Part shown: positions 8,949-17,323 of the stretch, in pieces
How the letters are laid out: the number at the start of each line of letters is the position of its first letter
How positions within the stretch are numbered: position 1 is the stretch's first letter
NCBI GenBank assembly: GCA_028293765.1
Contig: JAQGOG010000058.1
Coordinates: forward strand, 17,239-81,238
DNA length: 64,000 nt
Reading direction: 5' to 3'
DNA from: Gammaproteobacteria bacterium
GTDB taxonomy: Bacteria > Pseudomonadota > Gammaproteobacteria > Steroidobacterales > Steroidobacteraceae
The notes under the pieces: generated by a model
What the model was told of the DNA's origin: nothing
The model's database searches: none
Seen by the model: the letters and a program-made list of their open reading frames with translations, nothing else
Made by a program: the position numbers and the translations under genes

Positions 8949-11093
8949 ATGCGGGCGTTGATGCCGTTGCTGGTGTTGGGCGTAATCGAGTGCTTGCGGG
9001 CCGGCAGCTGTGAGGCCGCCGCCGCGGATGTGCAGAAAGCAAGAGCGCCCGCTTTCGATGCCCACCAGTTGGTCGCCCTTCCCACGAACGGCTGGCTCAC
9101 CAACGGCGGCAATCTCTACAACCAGCGGTACTCGCCGCTACGGCAGCTCAACACCGGCAATGTTGTGAAGCTCAAGGCCCAGTGGCGCGCGTCGCTGCGC
9201 GGCTCGGGTCTCGGAGCGAGAAGCGGCAACCAGGCACAGCCGCTCGTATACCGCGGCGTGATCTACATCATGACCGGCGAGAACGACGCGTTCGCCGTCT
9301 CGGTCGAAACCGGCGAGGTGCTCTGGGAATACAAGGCCAACATCGATCCGAAAGTCGCGCGGCCCTGCTGCTCCTGGGTCGGCCGCGGCCTCGCCCTGGG
9401 GGATGGAAAAATATTCGTCGGCCAACTCGATGCGAAACTAGTGGCTCTCGATCAGACGACCGGCAAGGTCGTCTGGTCGATCCAGGCGGAAGATCCCGGG
9501 GAGGGCTATGTCATCGCGAGTGCGCCGCTTTACTACGATGGGATGGTCATTACGGGCTTCGCAGGCAGCGACATGGGCACGCGAGGCCGCCTCAAGGCCT
9601 ACGACGCCCGGACAGGCAAGCTGCGCTGGACGTTCTACACTGTACCCGGCCCCGGTGAGCCTGGACATGAGACCTGGCCCGCCGATAGCGACGTGTGGAA
9701 GCATGGGGGCGCGGCGATCTGGCAAACCCCCGCCATCGACCCGGACGTAGGCCTGATTTATTTCTCCACGGCGAATCCGGGGCCGGTGCTGAACGGCCGC
9801 TTACGCAGGGGCGACAATCTATTCAGCGTCTCGATCGTCGCGCTGGATGTCAGGACTGGCCGCTACCGCTGGCATTTCCAGCAGGTGCATCATGACATCT
9901 GGGACTACGACTCACCCAATCCGGTGATTCTGTTCGATGCGCAATACGGCGGCGCCCGGCACAAAGCCATTGCGCAGGCGGCCAAGACCGGCTGGGTCTA
10001 CATTCTCGACCGCCTCAGCGGCAAGCCCCTCATCGGCATCGTCGAGACTCCGGTAGTGCAGGAGCCGCAGCAGCTCACCTCCCTGACGCAACCCTTTCCG
10101 ATCGGAGACGCCGTCGTACCGCAGTACATAGACATCGCACCGGAAGGCTTCAACCTCATCAACGAAGGGCGCATCTTCACTCCGTTCACGAAAACACCGG
10201 CGATCTGGAAGCCGCTGGCTGCCGTGAACTGGCCGCCCAGCTCCTACGATCCTGAAACCAAGCTGATGTACATCTGCGCCTCGGATGCGCTCTGGGGCGC
10301 GACCGGCGGCGATGCCGACTATCCGGTGGAACCCGGCGCCCTGTATTCGGGCAGCGTGGTTGCGCGCTTCCCCGCCCCCCGTCGTGGAGTGTTTGCCGTG
10401 ATCGATCTCACCACCAATAAGCTGGCCTGGCGCCAGCAATGGGTGGACCAATGTTATAGCGGGTCGATCGTAACGGCGGGCGGACTGCTGTTCGTCGGCC
10501 GCAACGACGGCCGGCTGACCGCGCTCGACAAAGCGACTGGGCGCAAGTTGTGGGAGTTTCAGACCGACGGCGGCGTCAACGCTCCGGCGTCCACGTTTGA
10601 ATACCAAGGCAAGCAGTACGTGGTGGTGTTGGCAGGCGGAACCGCGCTCGCAGGCAGCAAACGCAGCGACGGGCTGTGGCTGTTCTCGCTCGACGGGAAG
10701 ATCGAGTCACTGCCCAAGGGCTCGGCCGACCCCACGGGTCAGGCTACCCGGCCGGCTCCCGGCGCCGCTACTGGAGCGAATGTCGGTGCAGCCATCGCCG
10801 GATCAGCCGCCACGAGCGCCGCAGTTACCGCCCACGCGGCAACCCCCGGCAGTCGAGCGCCGGACCTCGAGAATGGCAAGGACTCATACACGACGACGTG
10901 CGTCGTGTGCCACGGAGTGAACGGCAAGGGCGGCACACACGGAGGCCCGCCACTGACCCGAGCGCTCACCAGCGAGGCGATCATCAACGTGGTCACCCGC
11001 GGGCGGAACGACATGCCACCCTTTGGTGCTGCCTATTCCGCGGATCAGCTGCAGGATCTGAGCGCCTACGTTCTCGAACTGGCTTCGCACTAG
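8949..11093 (+). CDS. PQQ-dependent dehydrogenase with C-terminal cytochrome c domain (vicinal Cys pair present)
   Basis: This 714-residue quinohaemoprotein has a signal peptide ending CEAAAA, then an eight-bladed propeller with W-docking style repeats (for example TGEVLWEYKA and TGKVVWSIQA). ARPCCSWVGRG carries the adjacent Cys-Cys pair that forms the vicinal disulfide over PQQ in alcohol dehydrogenases. HHDIWDYDSPNPV holds the likely catalytic Asp. A Gly/Ala/Pro linker leads to a cytochrome c domain with CVVCH and a distal Met in DMPPFG. It would oxidise an alcohol or aldehyde in the periplasm and pass electrons through its own haem. A GAAGGGGG ribosome site precedes the ATG. It converges with a close paralogue at 11208-13346 and diverges from the TonB receptor. 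Confidence 0.92.
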   Translation: MRALMPLLVLGVIECLRAGSCEAAAADVQKARAPAFDAHQLVALPTNGWLTNGGNLYNQRYSPLRQLNTGNVVKLKAQWRASLRGSGLGARSGNQAQPLVYRGVIYIMTGENDAFAVSVETGEVLWEYKANIDPKVARPCCSWVGRGLALGDGKIFVGQLDAKLVALDQTTGKVVWSIQAEDPGEGYVIASAPLYYDGMVITGFAGSDMGTRGRLKAYDARTGKLRWTFYTVPGPGEPGHETWPADSDVWKHGGAAIWQTPAIDPDVGLIYFSTANPGPVLNGRLRRGDNLFSVSIVALDVRTGRYRWHFQQVHHDIWDYDSPNPVILFDAQYGGARHKAIAQAAKTGWVYILDRLSGKPLIGIVETPVVQEPQQLTSLTQPFPIGDAVVPQYIDIAPEGFNLINEGRIFTPFTKTPAIWKPLAAVNWPPSSYDPETKLMYICASDALWGATGGDADYPVEPGALYSGSVVARFPAPRRGVFAVIDLTTNKLAWRQQWVDQCYSGSIVTAGGLLFVGRNDGRLTALDKATGRKLWEFQTDGGVNAPASTFEYQGKQYVVVLAGGTALAGSKRSDGLWLFSLDGKIESLPKGSADPTGQATRPAPGAATGANVGAAIAGSAATSAAVTAHAATPGSRAPDLENGKDSYTTTCVVCHGVNGKGGTHGGPPLTRALTSEAIINVVTRGRNDMPPFGAAYSADQLQDLSAYVLELASH

Positions 11094-11177
11094 CCGCCCG
11101 GCCGAGGTGGTGCTGAACGGGATGCGACTGCGCCCGTCGAGCTTGCGCAACTGCTCGCGGCCCGTCGATCATGAAGC

Positions 11178-11219
11178 CGCGCGGGGCATCCGCGCGACGG
11201 TCGCACCCTATTTTTTTTT
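11178..11219 (+). terminator. Possible transcription terminator after the first PQQ dehydrogenase
   Basis: CGCGCGG (11178-11184) and CCGCGCG (11190-11196) form a perfect 7-bp stem with a 5-base loop. A run of T follows from 11211. The 14-base gap between stem and T-run is longer than in a classical intrinsic terminator, so this is tentative. The T-run also encodes the C-terminal lysines of the opposing gene. Confidence 0.35.
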
Positions 11220-13346
11220 CGCTAGAATCTCGCGGATGAATCCGGCAATGTCGCTCAACTCGTCCGCGGAAAGTGTGGCGCCGAACGCGGGCATGTTGTT
11301 TCGACCGGTGCTGGTCACCGACACAATCTTGTCCGCGCTCAAGCCGCTGAGCAAGGTAGGACCACCGCCATGGCCGCCCTCGCCCGTCTCGCCGTGACAT
11401 GGCACGCATCCCGACTTGTAGATCCGCCCTCCGTTCTCGATGTTAGGCGGATGCTCGACGGGCGCTCCAGGGACGGCGGCGGCACGCGGCGGTGCCGCTG
11501 CAGGCGCAGGCGCTAACTTTGGGGCAACGACCGGCCCGATCGTACCATCCAATGAAAACATCCACACGCCGTCGCTGGGCTTCGCAGCCGCGAAAACTCC
11601 GCCACCGGCGTGGACGACGACGTACTGTTTGCCCTTATGCTCAAACGTGGTGGCGGTCGTGTTGACGCCGGCGTCCGTCATAAATTCCCACAGCTTCTGG
11701 CCGTTGCTCTTGTCGAGCGCAGTGAGCCTGCCATCGCTGCGGCCGACAAACAGCAGTCCGCCCGCTGTAACTATCGAGCCGCTGTAGCAGATATCGCGCC
11801 ATTCCCGGCGCCAGACCAGCCGATTCGTCGTCACGTCGAGCGCCGCGAGAATGCCGCGATCGTGAACCGGCAACTGGCTGAAAGTGCCGCCCATGTAGAT
11901 CCTGTTCGCTCCCGGGGTCTCCAGTACCTCACGAACGTGAAAAGCGCTGATCCGGTCGGTCGCGCACACGTATAAATAGTGTGAGTCAGGGTCATACGAG
12001 CTGGGCGGCCAGTTCGCGCCACCCATCGTTCCGGGTTTGACCGAGACGTCTTCGGTCCAATAGGGCGTGAAGATCCGTCCTTTGTTGGGCAACTCGATCG
12101 CGCCGGGCCCCAGGCGCGCTCCGTCCGGGATGATGTCGATCTCCTGCGGGACGATGGAATCGCCGACCGGATACGGTTGGGTTGCAGCAGTGGCCTGCCG
12201 GGGTTCCTGGGGCACGGCTCGCTCTTCGATCCCGATCAGGGGAAGTCCGGTTGCGCGATCGAGGATGTAAGCCCAACCGGTTTTGGAGACTTCGACCACG
12301 GCCCTGGCCTTTTTGCCACCGATGTCGGCATCGAACAGCACGACCGGATTGGGGGAGTCGTAATCCCAGATGTCGTGATGCACCTGCTGGAAGTGCCATC
12401 GATACCGGCCGGTGTGCGCCTCAACGGCGACGATTGAATCGCTGAACAAGTTATCGCCGGGCCGCACGGAGCCGCGCAGATCGGGCCCCGGGTTGCCCGT
12501 CGAGAAGTACAGAAGTCCGAGCTGGGGGTCGATGGCTGGGGTTTGCCATACTGAGCCGCCGCCACGGGTCCAGTCATCGCCCACCTGCGGCCACGTCTCG
12601 TGGCCGGGCTCGCCCGGTGCCGGAATCGTGTAAAACACCCAACGCAATTTGCCGGTCTTTGCGTCGTAGGCCTTCACTCGCCCGCGGATGCCCATTTCAC
12701 CGCCGCTGAAGCCAGTGATGACCATGCCGTCGTAGTAAAGCGGCGCACTCGTGATACTGAAGCCCTCCTGCCAGGGCTCCGCCTGCACGGACCACACGAC
12801 GTTTCCCGTGCGCTGATCGAGAGCCACCAGCCTGGCATCGATCTGACCGATGTAGATCCTGCCGTCCCCCATCGCAACACCACGGCTCGACTTGCCGATC
12901 GGGTTGCCCGCTTTCGGATCCAGGCTGGCGCGATGCGTCCAGAGAATGCGGCCGGTTTCCACGTCCATCGCGAAGACATCGTTCGCACCGTTGGAGATGT
13001 AGAGGGCGTCTCCGGAGACCAGTATCTGCGCCTGACCGGAGTTGCCGGCCCCCGCGCCCGACACCATCCCTGTCCGCCACAGCGCCTTCAGGCCCGCGAC
13101 GTTATCGCGGTTCAACAATGTCAGCGGCGAATAGCGCTGATTGAAGACGTTACCGCCGTTGGTGATCCAACTCGATGTCGGCAAGGCGGTCAGCTGCCGC
13201 GCATCGAAGGCGGGTGACCTGGTGATTGCAGCACCGGCTTGCCCGGCTGCGGGTCCGGCGGCGACCGCCCGATAGTGATAAACACCCGCGCACAGCACGC
13301 CCATTGCCACGATGGCGCGACCGCTAATCGTCAACCTGAGACGCAT
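11208..13346 (-). CDS. PQQ-dependent dehydrogenase with C-terminal cytochrome c domain (no vicinal Cys pair)
   Basis: This paralogue of the 8949-11093 product has about 712 residues from ATG 13346, which follows GGGGGGAA. It has a signal peptide, a quinoprotein propeller, the same HHDIWDYDSPNPV catalytic segment, and a C-terminal cytochrome c with CVPCH and NMPAFG. The striking difference is at the PQQ-capping position: where the paralogue has PKVARPCCSWVGRG, this one has PKAGNPIGKSSRG, so the vicinal disulfide cannot form. It is otherwise intact and in frame. The pair probably arose by duplication and may differ in substrate, redox behaviour or metal. The direction is convergent with its paralogue and divergent from the oxygenase operon at 13721. 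Confidence 0.9.
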   Translation of the reverse strand: MRLRLTISGRAIVAMGVLCAGVYHYRAVAAGPAAGQAGAAITRSPAFDARQLTALPTSSWITNGGNVFNQRYSPLTLLNRDNVAGLKALWRTGMVSGAGAGNSGQAQILVSGDALYISNGANDVFAMDVETGRILWTHRASLDPKAGNPIGKSSRGVAMGDGRIYIGQIDARLVALDQRTGNVVWSVQAEPWQEGFSITSAPLYYDGMVITGFSGGEMGIRGRVKAYDAKTGKLRWVFYTIPAPGEPGHETWPQVGDDWTRGGGSVWQTPAIDPQLGLLYFSTGNPGPDLRGSVRPGDNLFSDSIVAVEAHTGRYRWHFQQVHHDIWDYDSPNPVVLFDADIGGKKARAVVEVSKTGWAYILDRATGLPLIGIEERAVPQEPRQATAATQPYPVGDSIVPQEIDIIPDGARLGPGAIELPNKGRIFTPYWTEDVSVKPGTMGGANWPPSSYDPDSHYLYVCATDRISAFHVREVLETPGANRIYMGGTFSQLPVHDRGILAALDVTTNRLVWRREWRDICYSGSIVTAGGLLFVGRSDGRLTALDKSNGQKLWEFMTDAGVNTTATTFEHKGKQYVVVHAGGGVFAAAKPSDGVWMFSLDGTIGPVVAPKLAPAPAAAPPRAAAVPGAPVEHPPNIENGGRIYKSGCVPCHGETGEGGHGGGPTLLSGLSADKIVSVTSTGRNNMPAFGATLSADELSDIAGFIREILAKKK

Positions 13347-13420
13347 CTGGTTCCCCCCTAGGCCCGCCGCTACGTTAGAAGCGCAGTCTTTGCCGTGCCG
13401 TAACATGAGCTTTTACGCGT

Positions 13421-13472
13421 AGTGCAACTAGCGTGAGTGCAACTAGCGCAGTGCAACTGGGCCAAGTGCAAC
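13421..13472. repeat. Four direct repeats of AGTGCAAC (iteron-like)
   Basis: AGTGCAAC starts at 13421, 13436, 13450 and 13465, spaced 15, 14 and 15 bases. The first three copies also share a following T, and the first two share CTAGCG. The array lies in the 373-base region between the divergent starts at 13346 and 13721, which otherwise holds no gene. It may be a multi-site operator; a replication or mobile-element role has no other support. Confidence 0.7.
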
Positions 13473-13720
13473 AGGCAGCGTCCAAAGGACGCCGCGCCGC
13501 TGGCACCATGCGAGGGGGCGGCGTGCAACGCCCGCGATCTCCTTGCGTACCGCTGCTTTTCGCCCCCGCGCAACGTTTTTTCCCTGGAGTGCGAGCCGAA
13601 GTGACCGCAGCGTGGCACAAATGAGAAAATCAGGCATGATTCGGGCCCACAACGCGCCCAGCGGCGGCACTATCAATCCGGTCCGAGGCCCCTATTCATC
13701 ACTGTCACAGCGGATTTCCC

Positions 13721-15199
13721 ATGGCCAAGTTTCCGGCAAGCCCCAGCTATACGGGCTTCAACGCGCCCTCGCGCGTCGAGGCGGACATCACGGATCTCGA
13801 GATCGAGGGCGAAGTCCCCAAGGACATCAACGGAGCGTTCTACCGGGTAGCGCCCGATCCGCAGCTGCCGCCGCGGCTCGGCGAGGACATCTGGTTCAAT
13901 GGCGACGGCATGATCTCGATGTTCCGCTTCGAGAATGGGCGCATCGATTTCAAGCAGCGCCGCGCGCGCACCGATAAATTCGTGCTCGAGGAGCGAGCGG
14001 GCCACGCGCTGTTCGGCGCCTACCGCAATCCCCTCACTGACGATCCGTCCGTCGAGGGCCGCTACCGCGGTACCGCCAACACCAACGTCCTCATGTACGG
14101 CGGGCAGTTGCTGGCATTGAAGGAAGACAGCCCGGCCCTGGCAATGGATCCGCTCACTCTGGAAACGAAAGGCTATACCGACTTCCAGGGACACGTGAAG
14201 AGCCCTACGTTCACCGCACACCCGAAGATCGACCCACGTACCGGCGATATGTGTGCGTTCGGTTACGCGGCGAAGGGATTGCTGACCCGCGACATGCTCT
14301 ATTACGAGCTCAACGAACAGGGGAAGCTCAAGCGCGAGGTCTGGTTCGAAGTTCCCTACTACTGCATGATGCATGACTTCGGTGTGACCGAAGACTACGC
14401 CGTATTCCATGTCATCCCGATCGTCAGCAGCTGGGAGCGTCTGAAGGCGGGGCTGCCGCACTTCGGCTTCGATACCACCAAAGAAATCTACCTCGGAGTG
14501 CTGCCCCGCAAGGGCGAGGCGCGCGACATCCGCTGGTTCACGGCGCCTAACTGCTTCGCGAGCCACGTCATGAACGCCTTCAACGCAGGTACGAAGATTC
14601 ACATCGACGTGCCGATGGCAAAAGGCAACATGTTCCCCTTCTTCCCCGACGTGCACGCAGCGGCGTTCGATCCACAGAAGTCGCTCTCGTATATGACGCG
14701 CTGGACGGTCGATATGGACTCACGCGGCGATACCTTCGAGAGCATGACGCGCCTCACGGATGTCAGCGGTGAGTTCCCCCGCATCGATGAGCGCTACGCC
14801 TCGGCCCCCTATCGCTACGGCTTCCTGCTGTCGCAGGACTTTTCGCGCCCGCTGCAGTTGCCGGGAGGCCGGTCGGCGTCGGGGATGATGATCAACACGC
14901 TGGCGCGCCTGGATCACGCCACCAGCACACCGCAGACCTGGTGGGCGGGCACCACCTCGACCATTCAGGAGCCGTGCTTCATTCCGAAGCCCGGCCGCAC
15001 GGGCGAGGGCGAGGGTTACCTGGTGGCCGTCGTCAACAGGCTCGCGGAAAGCCGCTCGGATTTCCTCATTTTTGACGCGGAGCGCCTCGCCGACGGACCG
15101 GTGGCGACCGCCAAGCTCGAAATTCGCCTGCGCGGCGCGCTGCATGGCAACTGGACCCCTGCCGATAAACTTCCAAGGGCCGCGAAGGCGGTGAGCTGA
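13721..15199 (+). CDS. Carotenoid-cleavage-type oxygenase, second copy (lignostilbene dioxygenase-like)
   Basis: This 492-residue member of the RPE65/carotenoid oxygenase family has its four iron-binding histidines in TAHPKIDP (about 166), MMHDFGVT (217), ASHVMNAF (281) and LHGNWTP (474). There is no signal peptide. It is expected to use Fe(II) and O2 to cleave an alkene to two carbonyl products. It is followed after 3 bases by an aldehyde dehydrogenase and then a DUF3237 gene, a sensible order in which the cleavage aldehyde is oxidised next. It is related to the copy at 4721-6166 but clearly divergent. Whether the substrate is a lignin stilbene, a phenylpropene or a terpenoid cannot be read from the sequence. 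The ribosome site before the ATG is weak. Confidence 0.9.
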   Translation: MAKFPASPSYTGFNAPSRVEADITDLEIEGEVPKDINGAFYRVAPDPQLPPRLGEDIWFNGDGMISMFRFENGRIDFKQRRARTDKFVLEERAGHALFGAYRNPLTDDPSVEGRYRGTANTNVLMYGGQLLALKEDSPALAMDPLTLETKGYTDFQGHVKSPTFTAHPKIDPRTGDMCAFGYAAKGLLTRDMLYYELNEQGKLKREVWFEVPYYCMMHDFGVTEDYAVFHVIPIVSSWERLKAGLPHFGFDTTKEIYLGVLPRKGEARDIRWFTAPNCFASHVMNAFNAGTKIHIDVPMAKGNMFPFFPDVHAAAFDPQKSLSYMTRWTVDMDSRGDTFESMTRLTDVSGEFPRIDERYASAPYRYGFLLSQDFSRPLQLPGGRSASGMMINTLARLDHATSTPQTWWAGTTSTIQEPCFIPKPGRTGEGEGYLVAVVNRLAESRSDFLIFDAERLADGPVATAKLEIRLRGALHGNWTPADKLPRAAKAVS

Positions 15200-15202
15200 T
15201 AC

Positions 15203-16633
15203 ATGACACCCTATTCCGATCTAAAACTTTACATCGACGGTGAGTGGCTTGGCGTCGGCAACCGCCGCACTCACCGCGTCATCAACCCCGCGAACGGGGC
15301 GACGCTCGGCGAGTTGCCGCTCGTGGATGCCGCGGATCTCGATCGTGCTCTGCAAGCCGCCGATCGCGGCTACAAGGTGTGGAAACGTTCGACGGCCGAC
15401 GAGCGGGCGCGCGTCCTGAAAGGAGCGGCCCAGCTCATTCGTCAAAGAGTCGAACACATCGCCCGTGTCGCCACGATGGAGGAAGGCAAGACTCTCGCCG
15501 AGACGCGCATAGAAGCGATGGTTACGGCCAACCTCTTTGAGTTCTATGGCGAAGAATGCCGTCGGACTTACGGGCGCGTCCTGGTGCGTCCCACCGGTAC
15601 TCGCTCGATAGTCGTGAAGGAGCCGGTCGGGCCGGTAGCCGCGTTCGCGCCTTGGAACTTCCCGATCGCCAATCCGGGCCGCAAGCTCGGCGCCCCGATC
15701 GCCGCCGGCTGCTCGGTGATTCTCAAGCCCGCGGAGGAAGCGCCGGCTTCCGCCATCGAAATCATTCGCGCTCTGGTTGACGCGGGTCTTCCCGCGGGTG
15801 TCGCGCAGCTCGTGTTCGGCGTTCCAGACGAAGTCTCCCGGCACCTGTTGGCTTCGCCGATCATCCGCAAGCTATCATTTACCGGTTCCACCGCAGTCGG
15901 CAAACATCTCCTCACGCTCGCCGCGGCTACGGTAAAGCGAACTACCATGGAACTCGGCGGCCACGCACCGGTGATCGTGTTTGATGACGCCGACCTCGGC
16001 CGTACCGTCGAGATGCTCGCCACTGCGAAATTCCGCAATTCCGGGCAGGTGTGCGTTTCCCCGACCCGCTTCTACGTGCAGGAAGGCATTTACGAGAAGT
16101 TTCTCGCGGCGTTCACCGAGCGCGTCCGCAAGGTCAACGTGGGCGATGGCCTGCTCGACAGCAGTCACATGGGTCCCATGGCCAATCCCCGTCGTCCGGC
16201 CGCGATTGAAAAGCTCGTCGGCGACGCCGTCGCGTGTGGCGGCAAGCTGCATACCGGCGGCGAGCGTCAGGGCAAGGAAGGCCTTTTTTACCAGCCCACT
16301 GTCATCTCCAACGTGCCGCTCACCGCGCGTGTCATGAACGAGGAGCCCTTCGGGCCGGTGGCCGTGCTCGCGCCCTTCGCCACCTTCGATGACGCGGTCG
16401 AGCAGGCGAACCGCCTCCCCTATGGACTTGCGGCGTACGCGTTCACCGAATCGGCGAAGCGGGCCCTGCTGATCGGCGACGCGATCGAGGCCGGCATGGT
16501 AGGCATCAACGCCGTCACCATGGCCGCTGCCGACTCGCCGTTCGGCGGTGTGAAGGAAAGCGGCCACGGTTCGGAGGATGGGCCGGAAGGTCTGCATGCC
16601 TGCCTGGTCACCAAAGCCATTCATCAGACCTGA
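15203..16633 (+). CDS. NAD(P)-dependent aldehyde dehydrogenase
   Basis: This full-length 476-residue ALDH-superfamily enzyme has the general-base Glu in MELGGHAP (about 250), the nucleophile Cys in SGQVCVSPTRF (about 283), and the PWNFP segment of the cofactor site. It most resembles the succinate-semialdehyde/vanillin/benzaldehyde dehydrogenase groups. It begins 3 bases after the alkene-cleaving oxygenase and precedes a DUF3237 gene, so it most likely oxidises the aldehyde made by that oxygenase to an acid. It is the only aldehyde dehydrogenase seen in the window, which matters for the sulfoquinovose cluster about 20 kb away, where a sulfolactaldehyde dehydrogenase is not found. Confidence 0.93.
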   Translation: MTPYSDLKLYIDGEWLGVGNRRTHRVINPANGATLGELPLVDAADLDRALQAADRGYKVWKRSTADERARVLKGAAQLIRQRVEHIARVATMEEGKTLAETRIEAMVTANLFEFYGEECRRTYGRVLVRPTGTRSIVVKEPVGPVAAFAPWNFPIANPGRKLGAPIAAGCSVILKPAEEAPASAIEIIRALVDAGLPAGVAQLVFGVPDEVSRHLLASPIIRKLSFTGSTAVGKHLLTLAAATVKRTTMELGGHAPVIVFDDADLGRTVEMLATAKFRNSGQVCVSPTRFYVQEGIYEKFLAAFTERVRKVNVGDGLLDSSHMGPMANPRRPAAIEKLVGDAVACGGKLHTGGERQGKEGLFYQPTVISNVPLTARVMNEEPFGPVAVLAPFATFDDAVEQANRLPYGLAAYAFTESAKRALLIGDAIEAGMVGINAVTMAAADSPFGGVKESGHGSEDGPEGLHACLVTKAIHQT

Positions 16634-16646
16634 GAGCCGCAGCAAC

Positions 16647-17144
16647 ATGCAAGATTCGGCGTTGGATTTACGCTTCAGCCACGCGTTCGACATCCGCATC
16701 AACTTCGACAAACGCTGGCTGATCGGACCGATCTCGGGCGGCGCCAATGTGGGCTACACCTCGATCGGCGCGGGTAGCACGGTGAGCGGGCCCCGTCTCA
16801 CCGGGCATCTCGTCGATTACAGCGGCGCGGATTGGCCGATCGTGCGCCAGGACGGCGTGGTGGAGCTCAACGCTCACTATATGATCGAGGCTGACGACGG
16901 AGCGCGGATCTACATTCGCAATCTCGGGTATGTTCACGGGCCGCTGCGAGCGCCGGGACAGGCAGAGGGCGAGCCGCCGGCGATCCCCGGTTACTTCCGT
17001 TGCACCCCCTACTTCCGCGCGCCGGAGGGACCGCATGAGTGGCTGAATCGAACCGTCATCGTCGGCGTTGGGCAGCGGCGGCCGAAGGTTAAGCCGCAAG
17101 ACGATCCGGACCACTCGCTGTTCCGGTATTACACCATCCTGTAG
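16647..17144 (+). CDS. DUF3237 family protein
   Basis: This 165-residue protein has the DUF3237 pattern: a GPISGGANVG segment near the N-terminus, SGADWPIVRQDGVVELNAHY, an IYIRNLGY segment and YFRCTPYFRAPEGPHEWLN. The family is a single beta-barrel-like domain of unknown biochemical role and often sits in aromatic or steroid catabolic clusters. ATG 16647 was chosen because the longer frame would run into the end of the aldehyde dehydrogenase gene; the gap is only 13 bases. There is no signal peptide. It is the third gene of the oxygenase-aldehyde dehydrogenase operon. Confidence 0.82.
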   Translation: MQDSALDLRFSHAFDIRINFDKRWLIGPISGGANVGYTSIGAGSTVSGPRLTGHLVDYSGADWPIVRQDGVVELNAHYMIEADDGARIYIRNLGYVHGPLRAPGQAEGEPPAIPGYFRCTPYFRAPEGPHEWLNRTVIVGVGQRRPKVKPQDDPDHSLFRYYTIL

Positions 17145-17240
17145 AGGCGGACTGTTGCGCGCGCGTGCTTCACTGCGCCGCCTTTCCGATCCGCCTCTGC
17201 GGCCGCAAACGTCCGACCGGGCCCGCCCCACAGAGTCTAT

Positions 17241-17282
17241 CCGACCGAGTCTGTCCGACCGAGTCTGTCCGACCGAGTCTGT
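17241..17282. repeat. Three perfect tandem copies of a 14-bp unit
   Basis: CCGACCGAGTCTGT is repeated exactly at 17241-17254, 17255-17268 and 17269-17282, with a degenerate CAGAGTCTAT before it and CGG after it. It lies between the convergent ends of the DUF3237 gene and the amidohydrolase gene, where it would be transcribed from both sides. It has no obvious stem-loop of its own and is probably a minisatellite. Confidence 0.8.
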
Positions 17283-17323
17283 CGGAACTGGGACGCAGCC
17301 AAGTCGCACTCGGCGGCGCCCCA

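Noticed and set aside
13375..13676. Several short overlapping frames around the AGTGCAAC repeats
   Set aside because: They occur in all frames of a GC-rich stretch, lack ribosome sites and show no homology between one another except through the repeats.
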